Part shown: piece after piece, positions 1 to 6,556 of the stretch
How the letters are laid out: each line of letters starts with the position of its first letter
Numbering within the stretch: position 1 is the stretch's first letter
Notes under the pieces: model-generated
What the model was told of the DNA's origin: nothing
Database searches by the model: none
Seen by the model: the letters and a program-made list of their open reading frames with translations, nothing else
Source of the DNA: Clostridia bacterium
GTDB taxonomy: Bacteria > Bacillota > Clostridia > Oscillospirales > CAG-272
Assembly: GCA_017936565.1 (NCBI GenBank)
Contig: JAGBFG010000044.1
Location: forward strand, 1 to 33,766
Length of the DNA: 33,766 nt
Reading direction: 5' to 3'
Made by a program: the position numbers and the translations under genes

Positions 1-150
1 ATCCAATCTTTCATCGGGCACAGACACAATGCCGACATTGGGGTCTATGGTGCAAAAGGGATAGTTTGCAGACTGCGCGCCCGCATTGGTCAGAGCATTA
101 AACAGGGTGCTTTTCCCCACATTCGGCAAGCCGACGATACCAAGCTTCAT
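1..150 (-). CDS. ychF: Redox-regulated ATPase YchF (5' end only)
   Basis: This is a 50-residue N-terminal fragment; the rest lies beyond the left edge. It begins [20 protein letters not shown], with the P-loop GLPNVGKST of Obg-like GTPase-fold proteins. The following [21 protein letters not shown] is the switch-I-adjacent sequence typical of YchF/OLA1, which prefers ATP to GTP and associates with ribosomes. The ATG has a GGAGAG ribosome binding site about nine bases upstream and a consensus promoter at 197-225. The family call is firm; nothing can be said about the missing C-terminal TGS domain. Confidence 0.93.
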   Translation of the reverse strand, partial: MKLGIVGLPNVGKSTLFNALTNAGAQSANYPFCTIDPNVGIVSVPDERLD

Positions 151-196
151 TTTATTTTACTCTCCTTAGCCGAGTTTATATTTTTCTTTTCGGCAT

Positions 197-225
197 ATTA
201 TACCATACAAAACGCCCCTTGTCAA
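197..225 (-). promoter_or_regulatory. Promoter of ychF
   Basis: On the minus strand, TTGACA (220-225) and TATAAT (197-202) are separated by exactly 17 bases. This is a full housekeeping sigma consensus about 50 bases before the ychF start codon. Confidence 0.8.
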
Positions 226-313
226 CAGCGTTTCGGGGGCTTTTTGCCTGCTCTTGCGAAAAGGCAAACCGTATTACCTTCGGCAAAAATTTTCCGTATT
301 CTCAACGTTCTTC

Positions 314-346
314 AAAAAAAAATCGTTTGGGTTTCTCCAAACGATT
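314..346 (-). terminator. Intrinsic terminator after the XRE gene
   Basis: On the minus strand ATCGTTTGG pairs with CCAAACGAT across a short AGAAAC-type loop and is followed by an uninterrupted run of eight or nine T. It lies just downstream of the XRE gene stop at 360. Confidence 0.82.
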
Positions 347-359
347 GTCGTTTCTTTGG

Positions 360-668
360 TTATTTACGCAAGCCTCTTGCAAGCGCGATTAAATGATCCA
401 GCTGCTCATTATTCAGATGCTTGGCAGCTTCCATCAAGTCATTTGTTTTATTGGGATTTTTATCTCCCTCATCAAAGAAAGCCGCAGGGGTAATATCAAG
501 ATACTCACAGATATAAAAGAAGCCTGACAAAGACGGCATGGATTTTCCTGTTTCAATATTGTTGATGTATCCCGGGTTCTGCCCCATAGATAAGCTCATA
601 TCTCTTGCGGAGACACCCTTTGCCGCTCTTAATCTCGCCAAACGAAGCGAAAAATCTTTTTCTGTCAT
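360..668 (-). CDS. XRE-family helix-turn-helix transcriptional regulator
   Basis: A 102-residue DNA-binding protein. Residues 8-65 form an XRE/Cro-type helix-turn-helix: the segment from LARLRAAKGVSARDMS through NIETGKSMPSLSGFFYICEYL has the usual five-helix pattern with the recognition helix near GYINNIE. The short C-terminal tail has no recognisable ligand domain. The start is supported by an AGGAGGGG ribosome binding site seven bases upstream. The gene is divergent from the SLOG-type gene at 832. The region between them holds an inverted repeat over that gene's -10 box (730-753), a plausible operator. Small regulators of this kind usually control themselves or a neighbour; the target here is inferred. 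Confidence 0.88.
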   Translation of the reverse strand: MTEKDFSLRLARLRAAKGVSARDMSLSMGQNPGYINNIETGKSMPSLSGFFYICEYLDITPAAFFDEGDKNPNKTNDLMEAAKHLNNEQLDHLIALARGLRK

Positions 669-719
669 ATCTTCCCCTCCTTCCTATTACATTTTACCCT
701 ATAAAACTCAAAAAAATAT

Positions 720-753
720 TTGATTTTAACCAATATTTGTGCTATAATATTGG
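720..753 (+). promoter_or_regulatory. Promoter and candidate operator of the SLOG-type gene
   Basis: TTGATT (720-725) and TATAAT (743-748) are spaced by 17 bases. A perfect inverted repeat, CCAATATT (730-737) and AATATTGG (746-753), spans the spacer and -10 box. The motif AATATTTG also occurs twice as a direct repeat across 715-740. The arrangement fits binding by the divergent XRE regulator, but that link is inference. Confidence 0.6.
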
Positions 754-831
754 CTTATAGATGTTGTTCGGGGCGGAAATTGGGGTTTGAAGGCGATATA
801 TTCGTAATTTTAATAGACAGGAGAAAAACAT

Positions 832-1312
832 ATGCTTACAACATACACGGTAACATTTGCAGGACACAGGGATATTGACCAATACAAAAAAGTAGCGGAA
901 AAGCTCTATGAGGTAGTATCTGATTTCATTCGCACAAAAGAATTTGTGGAATTTTATGTGGGTGACAACGGCGACTTTGACAGACTTGCAGCTTCGGTTA
1001 TTCGCAGAGCGAAAAAATGTGCGGGATGATAACTCCGCGCTCATTTTGGTTCTGCCCTACACGAAAAGCGGCATGGCGTATACGGAGCAGTCCTTTGACT
1101 CCATTATTGTGCCAAACGAATTGTATAAGGTATATCCCAAGGCAGCCATTACCAAACGAAACGAATGGTTGATTGAAAACGCCAACCTTCTGATTGCTTA
1201 TGTCATTCGTAACGAGGGGGGCGCTGCCAAGACACTGACATACGGAATAAAAAGGGGTATCGCTGTTCTTAATCTTGCGGAAGAAGAAGCTACAACCCTG
1301 TTTTGTTCATAA
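832..1312 (+). pseudogene. SLOG/DUF1273-type protein, frameshifted
   Basis: Two overlapping reading frames together encode about 160 residues of one protein. The first (832-1029) starts MLTTYTVTFAGHRDID, the opening strand and GHR motif of YpsA/DUF1273-like SLOG proteins, which have a Rossmann-like nucleotide-binding fold, and continues through GDNGDFDRLAASVIRRAKK. The second frame (readable from about 1019 to 1312) continues with VRDDNSALILVLPY, KRNEWLIENANLLIAYV and GGAAKTLTYGIKRG, the usual end of the family. The shift falls at or just after a run of six A at 1012-1017: one A fewer, or two more, joins the frames. The start has an AGGAG site and the promoter at 720-748. It could be a true inactivation or an assembly error in the A run. 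Confidence 0.75.
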
Positions 1313-1412
1313 ATTGGTGGCGAAAAATACAAAAATGAACCATGTATTTACAAGGTTTTCTTATTTTTTCAATAATTTCATCATATTTTCTTAAAAAAAT
1401 CACATAAAGCTA

Positions 1413-1441
1413 TTGCAATTTTGATGGAAATACGATACAAT
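1413..1441 (+). promoter_or_regulatory. Promoter of the response regulator
   Basis: TTGCAA (1413-1418) and TACAAT (1436-1441) lie 17 bases apart, roughly 105 bases before the start codon at 1546. The long 5' leader contains an inverted repeat, TGTGAATG (1465-1472) and CATTCACA (1493-1500). Confidence 0.6.
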
Positions 1442-1456
1442 ATTGGTAAAGGTTTT

Positions 1457-1519
1457 ATGAACATTGTGAATGAATTAGCAATGAAACGTAAACATTCACA
1501 TAGAAACGCGTTTGGATAA
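1457..1519 (+). CDS. Possible 20-residue leader ORF before the response regulator
   Basis: A short open frame in the 5' leader starts ATG 1457 and ends TAA 1519, with AAAGG four bases before the start. It encodes a basic peptide ending KRKHSHRNAFG. An 8-bp inverted repeat lies inside it, so a coupled translation or structure role is conceivable. No family is recognised, and the frame may be chance. Confidence 0.25.
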   Translation: MNIVNELAMKRKHSHRNAFG

Positions 1520-1545
1520 ATACTTACAAAAGGAAGGATACAGAT

Positions 1546-2235
1546 ATGGATATAAAGCTTTTGGTTGTAGATGACGACCCCAATATTTGCGAGGCGCTTC
1601 GTGTCTATTTTGAAAAAGAGGGCTGCAAGGTCAAGGTTGCAAACGATGGGACAGAGGCTATCAATTATTTCAAGATGTATGAGCCTGATTTGGTTCTGCT
1701 TGATGTGATGATGCCCAAAAAGGACGGCTGGCAGGTTTGCCGCGAGATCCGCGAAATTTCCCAAAAGCCCATTATTATGATTACCGCCAAGAGCGACACC
1801 ATTGACAAGGTGGTGGGGCTTGAACTTGGCGCTGACGATTTTGTGGTCAAGCCCTTTGATATGAAGGAGCTTTCTGCCAGAATCAAAGCGGTGATGCGCC
1901 GTTACAGCGCGCACGCGAAGACGAACGATGATGAGGTTATCCGTTTTGACAATTTGGAAATCTCCTTGCAGAAATATGAATTGAAGCTGAGAGGCAAGCC
2001 CGTGGACATCCCCCCCAAGGAGCTTGAGCTTCTCTATTTCCTGGCTTCTAACTGCACGCGCGTGTTCACCCGTGACCAATTACTCGACAAGGTTTGGGGA
2101 TTTGATTATCTGGGTGACTCCCGCACGGTTGACGTACACGTGAAGCGCTTGCGCGAAAAGCTCAAGGACGTTTCGGACAAGTGGGTATTGAAAACCGTAT
2201 GGGGTGTTGGGTATAAATTCGAGGTATTACAATAA
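1546..2235 (+). CDS. OmpR/PhoB-family response regulator (orphan)
   Basis: A 229-residue two-component response regulator. Residues 1-120 are a receiver domain: acidic cluster VVDDDPN near residues 7-13, phosphoacceptor Asp53 in LVLLDVMMPKKDGW, the MITAKS threonine region and the conserved lysine in VVKPFD. Residues 130-229 are a winged helix of the OmpR type, from FDNLEISLQKYELKLRG through LTPKELELL-like PPKELELLYFLA, RTVDVHVKRLREKL and the wing TVWGVGYKF. It starts after AAGGAAGGATACAG. No histidine kinase gene lies next to it, which is unusual because these regulators are commonly followed by their kinase. The partner kinase and target genes are unknown. It is not Spo0A, whose output domain is different. 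Confidence 0.93.
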   Translation: MDIKLLVVDDDPNICEALRVYFEKEGCKVKVANDGTEAINYFKMYEPDLVLLDVMMPKKDGWQVCREIREISQKPIIMITAKSDTIDKVVGLELGADDFVVKPFDMKELSARIKAVMRRYSAHAKTNDDEVIRFDNLEISLQKYELKLRGKPVDIPPKELELLYFLASNCTRVFTRDQLLDKVWGFDYLGDSRTVDVHVKRLREKLKDVSDKWVLKTVWGVGYKFEVLQ

Positions 2236-2241
2236 TAAGTG

Positions 2242-2641
2242 AAAAGCCTTGCGAGGATATGGGTGATTTTCTTAGCGGAAAATTTGAAAAATACCATTAA
2301 GTGCGAACATCGCATTTGACTAGTCAAATGCGAATGGGCTAAGCCCAAACCCCTATTACAAGCAGAAAGAGATAACAAATCGGTTATTCGCCGAACTGTT
2401 ATCTCTTTTCTGTTGTTTAAATGAAATCGTGTTTCCACCACGATGAAATCTTCGCTTTGCTCAGATGAAATCCAAGGTCAAGCCCCCTGGATGAAACCAA
2501 ATCCGTCTAAATACAACCCTGCGAAGCAGGATTTCATCGCGAAAGCGATTTCATCCACTATAGGTGGATTTCACCCGTCAAAGACGGATTTGACTGCGTG
2601 TTCTCCGTTAAGGATAACACGCACAATCTCACAAGGCTTTT
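2242..2641. repeat. Nested hairpin array between convergent genes
   Basis: This 400-base non-coding region consists almost entirely of stem-loops. The outermost arms, AAAAGCCTTGCGAGGAT (2242-2258) and ATCTCACAAGGCTTTT (2626-2641), pair with one bulge and would make a bidirectional terminator. Inside are a 22-bp perfect palindrome at 2311-2332 (half-site CGCATTTGACT), GGGCTAAGCCC (2336-2346), a 12-bp stem at 2366-2408, and a block at 2421-2590. In that block mini-hairpins (cgtg..cacg, cctgc-gaa-gcagg, cgc-gaaa-gcg, ccac..gtgg, ccgtc-aaa-gacgg) alternate with the 7-mer ATGAAAT on the left and its complement ATTTCAT on the right. Finally GCGTGTT and AACACGC pair at 2596-2622. No protein is plausible here. 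Confidence 0.75.
2366..2409 (+). terminator. Probable terminator of the response regulator transcript
   Basis: AAAGAGATAACA (2366-2377) pairs perfectly with TGTTATCTCTTT (2397-2408) around an inner CGG/CCG stem, and the 3' arm runs into a T-rich stretch. It is part of the larger hairpin array. Confidence 0.5.
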
Positions 2642-2642
2642 T

Positions 2643-3560
2643 TTAATGAATCGACGTAATATCGTAGGGGGTCGTCTGATAGACGTAATAGTTCAGCCAG
2701 TTGGAGTAGAGCAGGTGCGCGTGAGAGCGCCAATTCACAAGGGGCGCTTTGGTATCATCATCGTCAGGGAAATAATGATGCGGTAGATGAATGGGCTTGC
2801 CTGCGTTTTTATCTCTGAAATACTCTTTGGCGAGGGTGTCCGCGTCATATTCCGCGTGCCCCGTGACGAAAATTTGCCGCCCTTCCATCGCGCACACGAC
2901 GAAAACGCCCGCCTCTTCCGAGGAAGAAAGAATGGTGAGGTTTGGATTTTTTTCAACCTCGCTTCTCAAAATTTCCGTATGCCGCGAATGAGGAACAGGA
3001 AAAACGTCATCAAAGCCACGGAAGAGCATAGACCGTTTTCCTTCTACAACGTGGTCAAAGATGCCAAACTTTTTCTGCGGCAGGGGGTATTTTTCAATAC
3101 CGTAGTGATAATAAAGCGCCGCCTGCGCGCCCCAACAGATATGGAAGGTGCTGTGGACGTGGTTTTTGCTCCATTCCATAATCTCAACCAGCTCTTCCCA
3201 ATATTCCACCTCTTCAAAGGGCAGAAGCTCCACGGGCGCGCCTGTGATGATCATTCCGTCAAAATTGCGGTCCTTTACGTCATCAAAAATCTTATAGAAG
3301 GGAAGCAGGTGCTCCTCTGCGGTGTGCTTGGATTTGTGGGTTTTGGTGTGCATCAGGGTCAACTCCACCTGCAAGGGCGTGTTGCCCAAGAGCCGAGAAA
3401 GCTGGGTTTCCGTATCAATTTTGGTTGGCATCAGATTGAGAACCAAAATTTCCAAGGGACGAATGTCCTGCGTCATGGCGCGGGTTTCCGTCATCACGAA
3501 AATATTTTCCTCGGTCAGAATTTTAGTTGCGGGTAAAGCATTTGGTATCCGAATGGGCAA
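2643..3560 (-). CDS. metA: Homoserine O-acetyltransferase (MetA family)
   Basis: A 305-residue enzyme that acylates the hydroxyl of L-homoserine, the first committed step of methionine synthesis. It starts [10 protein letters not shown], the family N-terminus, from a TTG codon (3558-3560) preceded by GAGG eight bases upstream; no ATG fits this frame. The catalytic residues are in place: Cys142 in [10 protein letters not shown], His235 and Glu237 in VTGHAEYDA. Residue 111 is Glu (GAPVE); in this family Glu111 goes with acetyl-CoA use and Gly with succinyl-CoA, so acetyl transfer is expected. That matches the upstream gene, metY, 32 bases away in the same direction. Expression probably depends on the leader attenuator upstream of metY. 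Confidence 0.95.
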   Translation of the reverse strand: MPIRIPNALPATKILTEENIFVMTETRAMTQDIRPLEILVLNLMPTKIDTETQLSRLLGNTPLQVELTLMHTKTHKSKHTAEEHLLPFYKIFDDVKDRNFDGMIITGAPVELLPFEEVEYWEELVEIMEWSKNHVHSTFHICWGAQAALYYHYGIEKYPLPQKKFGIFDHVVEGKRSMLFRGFDDVFPVPHSRHTEILRSEVEKNPNLTILSSSEEAGVFVVCAMEGRQIFVTGHAEYDADTLAKEYFRDKNAGKPIHLPHHYFPDDDDTKAPLVNWRSHAHLLYSNWLNYYVYQTTPYDITSIH

Positions 3561-3592
3561 AGCATTGTCCTCTTTTCTTTGAAATAATGGGG

Positions 3593-4876
3593 TCAGACGG
3601 TTTCAAGAGCGGCGGCAATATCGGCGATTAAATCATCCTTGTTTTCAATGCCGCAGGAATAGCGGATAAGGTCAGCGGAAACGCCTGCCGCTTCCAATTC
3701 CTCATCGTTCATCTGACGGTGGGTTGTGCTTGCGGGATGCAGGCAACAGGTACGGGCATCCGCGACGTGCGTTTCGATAGATGCCAAGCGAAGAGCGGAC
3801 ATAAACTTCTCAGCCGCGGCTCTTCCCCCTCGAACTCCAAAGCTGACAACGCCGCAGCTGCCGTTCGGCAGGTACTTCTCTGCCAAGGCAAAGTCCTCGT
3901 CACCCTCTAAGGAAGGATAGCGCACCCAAGCAATTTTCTCGTGATTTTTCAGGTATGTAGCCACTGCCAAGCCGTTTTCACAATGGCGGGGCATTCTGAC
4001 GTGCAGGCTTTCCAAGCCCAAGTTCAGAATATAGGCGTTCATCGGGGATTGAATAGAGCCAAAGTCACGCATCAGCTGGGCGGTTGCTTTGGTGATAAAC
4101 GCCCCCTCATTGCCAAAGCGCTCGGCATAGGTGACGCCGTGATAGCTCTCATCAGGCGTGCAAAGACCGGGGTATTTATCCTTGTGCGCCATCCAGTCAA
4201 ACGTTCCACTATCCACGATACAGCCGCCAACAGCAGAGCCGTGACCGTCTAAATATTTGGTGGTGGAGTGGGTAACGATATGGGCGCCGTGCTCAAACGG
4301 GCGGCAGTTGACGGGGGTGGCGAAGGTGTTATCCACGATAAGAGGCACGCCGTGCTTGTTGGCGGCGGCGACGAACTTTTCAAAATCCAGCACCTTCAAG
4401 GAAGGATTGGAAATGGTTTCACCAAAAAGCGCCTTTGTATTGGGGCGGAATGCCGTATCCAACTCCTCGGCGGTGCAATCAGGGGTGAGGAAGGTAAAAT
4501 CAATACCCATTTTCTTCATCGTGACGGAAAAGAGGTTAAAGGTGCCACCGTAAATGGCAGAGCTACAAACCACATGATCGCCCGCAGATGCAATATTGAA
4601 TATGGAAAAGAAGTTGGCAGCCTGACCTGACGAGGTCAGCATAGCGGCGCTTCCCCCTTCAAGCTCGCAAATCTTTTTAGCAACGGTGTCGCAGGTGGGA
4701 TTTTGCAAGCGGGAATAAAAATATCCGTTTGCTTCCAAATCAAAAAGCTTGCTCATAGCCTCTCCCGTTTCATAACGGAAGGTGGTGCTTTGCACGATGG
4801 GAAATTGGCGGGGCTCGCCGTTTGCCGCAGTATAGCCGCCCTGCACACAAGTGGTTTCAATGCCTGTTTTTTTCAT
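3593..4876 (-). CDS. metY: O-acetylhomoserine sulfhydrylase (aminocarboxypropyltransferase)
   Basis: A 427-residue PLP enzyme of the Cys/Met-metabolism family that converts O-acetylhomoserine and sulfide to homocysteine. Family marks in order are TTCVQGGY, the FPIVQSTTF strand, [10 protein letters not shown] (PLP phosphate contacts), [26 protein letters not shown] and the Schiff-base lysine, Lys207, in [12 protein letters not shown]. The C-terminal domain carries [17 protein letters not shown] and [13 protein letters not shown] chose ATG 4876: AAAGGA lies nine bases before it, whereas the ATG at 4894 overlaps that ribosome binding site. It is first in a two-gene operon with metA. The promoter, Met-rich leader peptide and terminator/antiterminator lie at 4921-5149. 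MetY rather than cystathionine gamma-synthase is supported by length and motif choice. Confidence 0.93.
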   Translation of the reverse strand: MKKTGIETTCVQGGYTAANGEPRQFPIVQSTTFRYETGEAMSKLFDLEANGYFYSRLQNPTCDTVAKKICELEGGSAAMLTSSGQAANFFSIFNIASAGDHVVCSSAIYGGTFNLFSVTMKKMGIDFTFLTPDCTAEELDTAFRPNTKALFGETISNPSLKVLDFEKFVAAANKHGVPLIVDNTFATPVNCRPFEHGAHIVTHSTTKYLDGHGSAVGGCIVDSGTFDWMAHKDKYPGLCTPDESYHGVTYAERFGNEGAFITKATAQLMRDFGSIQSPMNAYILNLGLESLHVRMPRHCENGLAVATYLKNHEKIAWVRYPSLEGDEDFALAEKYLPNGSCGVVSFGVRGGRAAAEKFMSALRLASIETHVADARTCCLHPASTTHRQMNDEELEAAGVSADLIRYSCGIENKDDLIADIAAALETV

Positions 4877-4920
4877 AATATCTATTCCTTTCAATTCAAA
4901 TGAAAATTTTTTAATATGAC

Positions 4921-4970
4921 GTTAAGAAAATAGCGCCCGTGAGACTGCAAGTGCAATCGCCACAAGCGCT
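4921..4970 (-). terminator. Attenuator terminator in the metY leader
   Basis: On the minus strand AGCGCTTGTG (4961-4970) pairs over ten base pairs, including two G-U, with CACGGGCGCT (4932-4941). An inner stem, GATTGC/GCAGTC with an ACTT loop, sits inside, and ATTTTCTTAA follows at once. It lies 45 bases before the metY start codon and downstream of the leader peptide, so it would stop transcription before metY. Confidence 0.72.
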
Positions 4971-5014
4971 TCATAAGGAAAAATCTTTATGAATATGTTT
5001 TTTCTTCCGCTTGT
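4962..5014 (-). promoter_or_regulatory. Antiterminator alternative to the metY terminator
   Basis: ACAAGCG inside the leader ORF (5008-5014) is complementary to CGCTTGT (4962-4968), which is the heart of the terminator's 5' arm. Between them TTCATAAAG (4985-4993) pairs with CCTTATGAA (4970-4978) with one mismatch. The two folds are mutually exclusive. The leader stop codon lies in the inner stem, so a ribosome finishing the leader would break the antiterminator. Confidence 0.65.
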
Positions 5015-5091
5015 ACAACAAAAGCACTGCCCACCGAATATAACATTCGCATCGACATTCTATTTTGCATCAAGCCGTCCAAAACCAACAT
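4987..5091 (-). CDS. Methionine-rich leader peptide of metY-metA
   Basis: A 34-residue open frame lies between a consensus promoter and the metY attenuator. It has a strong ribosome binding site, AAGGAGAGAGAAT before ATG 5089-5091. Five of its first 16 residues are Met; the core is MQNRMSMRM at residues 8-16, with three Met codons in five positions. The C-terminal half (AFVVQAEEKTYS) overlaps the 5' arm of the antiterminator, and the stop codon (4987-4989) sits in its inner stem. This is the architecture of a trp- or his-type leader in which scarcity of charged tRNA-Met stalls the ribosome on the Met cluster and leaves the antiterminator free. Stable peptide function is not implied. Confidence 0.75.
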   Translation of the reverse strand: MLVLDGLMQNRMSMRMLYSVGSAFVVQAEEKTYS

Positions 5092-5120
5092 ATTCTCTCT
5101 CCTTTTTATTCTTTTCCTTA

Positions 5121-5149
5121 ATCATACCATTCAAAAGGCGCAATGTCAA
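5121..5149 (-). promoter_or_regulatory. Promoter of the metY-metA operon
   Basis: On the minus strand TTGACA (5144-5149) and TATGAT (5121-5126) are spaced by 17 bases. Transcription would start near 5113, about 25 bases before the leader peptide start and about 240 bases before metY. Confidence 0.82.
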
Positions 5150-5193
5150 GAGTTTTTTTCGTTCTTTGGGAAAATTATTTTTGGAAGCGCGCA

Positions 5194-5230
5194 AAAAAGC
5201 CCGGAACCGAATAAACGGAACGGGCTTTTA
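5194..5230 (-). terminator. Terminator of the SDR/FAD-oxidoreductase operon
   Basis: On the minus strand AAAGCCCG pairs with CGGGCTTT around an inner CGG/CCG stem and is followed by TTTTTT. It begins 15 bases after the stop codon of the FAD oxidoreductase. Confidence 0.85.
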
Positions 5231-5244
5231 CTTGTAAGAGAAAA

Positions 5245-6549
5245 TTATTTTTGAAGCTCCTTGGCGATATACCGCGCAATGCCCTCACCCATTGACATCA
5301 TGGTTCTTGTAAGTCTTGCGGAAGAGGCAACGGTTGAAGAAAAGGACGCGCCGCGGCAGGCGGCAAAGGCATTGTCAAACTCCTTCGCTTGCGCGCACGA
5401 AAGCGGAATGCCGTAAGGCACTTGCATTTCTCCGCAGGGCATTCCCTCAATACCGTGAGAATCAAGGGCATGGTCGGAAATGGCAACATACGGCTCGTCG
5501 GGCTTTACGCCTTGCATAATGTCTTCCGTTTTCAAAACCTTTTTGCCTAAAAGGCGGTAGTCCTCTCGAATACCAGCAGCAAAAATCTTTTTAATACTGT
5601 ATTCCTTTAACTCGGGGTGAAGAGTCTGCAAATGCTCCCAATAAGCCACCGCGCGACAAACGCCGACAGCATATGCCCTCTCTCCAAGCTCAAGGTATTC
5701 CTTTCCCGTAAGAGTTGGTAGCATATTGATGTTAATATCGCCGTTTGGATACATATTGAAGCAGGATACCACGCGGGAAAGCTTTTCCTGCTTCCAAGCG
5801 CTGATATCTTCATCATAGGGTATTTGCAAGGGCGGACATTTATCCTTGCTCACGCGCAAAACGACAGACACGCCGTTTACCTTGGAGATATCGCCCTCGT
5901 ACCCGACCTCATATTGACACCCCGCATCCCGCAAAAGCACGATGCTACCGCTGGCGTCAATAAAATAGTCGGCAACGACCTCTATCTGCTCTGCTTCGTT
6001 TTCGAGAATGACGGATTTGATTTTACGCCCATCCGTTTTACAGCTCACGTACCGCGTCTTGAAGAGGGGCGTGACATAGTCGGCGTATTCTTCCATAAGC
6101 TCGCTCATTGTCTTTGTCAGCGCATCCTCGTCCATCATAAATCTTCGCCAGGACTTGTTGGTCGGGCAAAGGCTTTTGCATCGCTTCAAGGTGCTTTCGT
6201 AGTCATCCTGACAAGGCACCGAAAGCCCCCAAAGATATCCGCCTGATACCAGGGGCTCGATAAACTCCCCGATATCCTTTTTTTCGCAAAAGGTCAAGCG
6301 GCTGGGGATGCTTCTTTGCACCTCACCGCTTCCGTTTTGCAGCAATTTCTCGGCGATGATACGATGCACTCCGTCAAGAGAGACGCCCGGCTCAAAGCAA
6401 GAAACACCGCTGAAAACAGCAGTTCCGCCATAGCCCTCATGGACATCGGCAATGACGGTTTTTACCTTGCTTTGCGCCAAGCGATAGCAAGCTCCAAAGC
6501 CGCCTGCGCCCGCGCCGAGAATAAAAACGTCACAACAAAGCTTTTTCAT
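5245..6549 (-). CDS. FAD-dependent oxidoreductase (PF12831 type)
   Basis: A 434-residue flavoprotein. The N-terminus carries the dinucleotide-binding fold: DVFILGAGAGGFGACYRLAQ gives GxGxxG followed by the acidic end of strand two (VIADVHEGYGGTA). The family-typical middle strand YFIDASGSIVLLRDAGCQYEVGYEG is present, as is the C-terminal flavin loop with GASFSSTVASSARLTRTMMSMGEGIARY. Members of this family act on unknown small molecules; the cytoplasm is expected since there is no signal peptide. I use ATG 6549; a TTG two codons earlier is also possible. The gene starts seven bases after the SDR stop, so the two are probably translationally coupled. Substrate unknown. A second member of the family lies at 20396-21679. 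Confidence 0.82.
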   Translation of the reverse strand: MKKLCCDVFILGAGAGGFGACYRLAQSKVKTVIADVHEGYGGTAVFSGVSCFEPGVSLDGVHRIIAEKLLQNGSGEVQRSIPSRLTFCEKKDIGEFIEPLVSGGYLWGLSVPCQDDYESTLKRCKSLCPTNKSWRRFMMDEDALTKTMSELMEEYADYVTPLFKTRYVSCKTDGRKIKSVILENEAEQIEVVADYFIDASGSIVLLRDAGCQYEVGYEGDISKVNGVSVVLRVSKDKCPPLQIPYDEDISAWKQEKLSRVVSCFNMYPNGDININMLPTLTGKEYLELGERAYAVGVCRAVAYWEHLQTLHPELKEYSIKKIFAAGIREDYRLLGKKVLKTEDIMQGVKPDEPYVAISDHALDSHGIEGMPCGEMQVPYGIPLSCAQAKEFDNAFAACRGASFSSTVASSARLTRTMMSMGEGIARYIAKELQK

Positions 6550-6556
6550 AATCAAA

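Noticed and set aside
211-243. Terminator-like GCCCC/GGGGC hairpin followed by T on the plus strand
   Set aside because: No rightward gene ends here and the sequence overlaps the ychF promoter, so the pairing is probably incidental.
1546-2235. Response regulator as Spo0A
   Set aside because: Its output domain is the OmpR winged helix, with the RTVDVHVKRLREKL and VWGVGYKF motifs, not the Spo0A C-terminal domain.
2421-2590. Possible CRISPR array because of the repeated ATGAAAT/ATTTCAT words
   Set aside because: The repeats are only 7-9 bases, change orientation halfway, and the spacers are themselves hairpins; no cas genes are nearby.
2787-3536. A 249-codon open frame on the plus strand
   Set aside because: It is antisense to metA, whose protein is fully conserved; the frame shows no family features and no ribosome binding site.
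4877-5149. SAM riboswitch or T-box upstream of metY
   Set aside because: I could not find the conserved cores of either element; the leader ORF with overlapping stems explains the region better.
4989-5237. An 82-codon plus-strand frame opposite the metY leader
   Set aside because: It has no ribosome binding site, a low-complexity composition, and runs antisense across the promoter and leader peptide.
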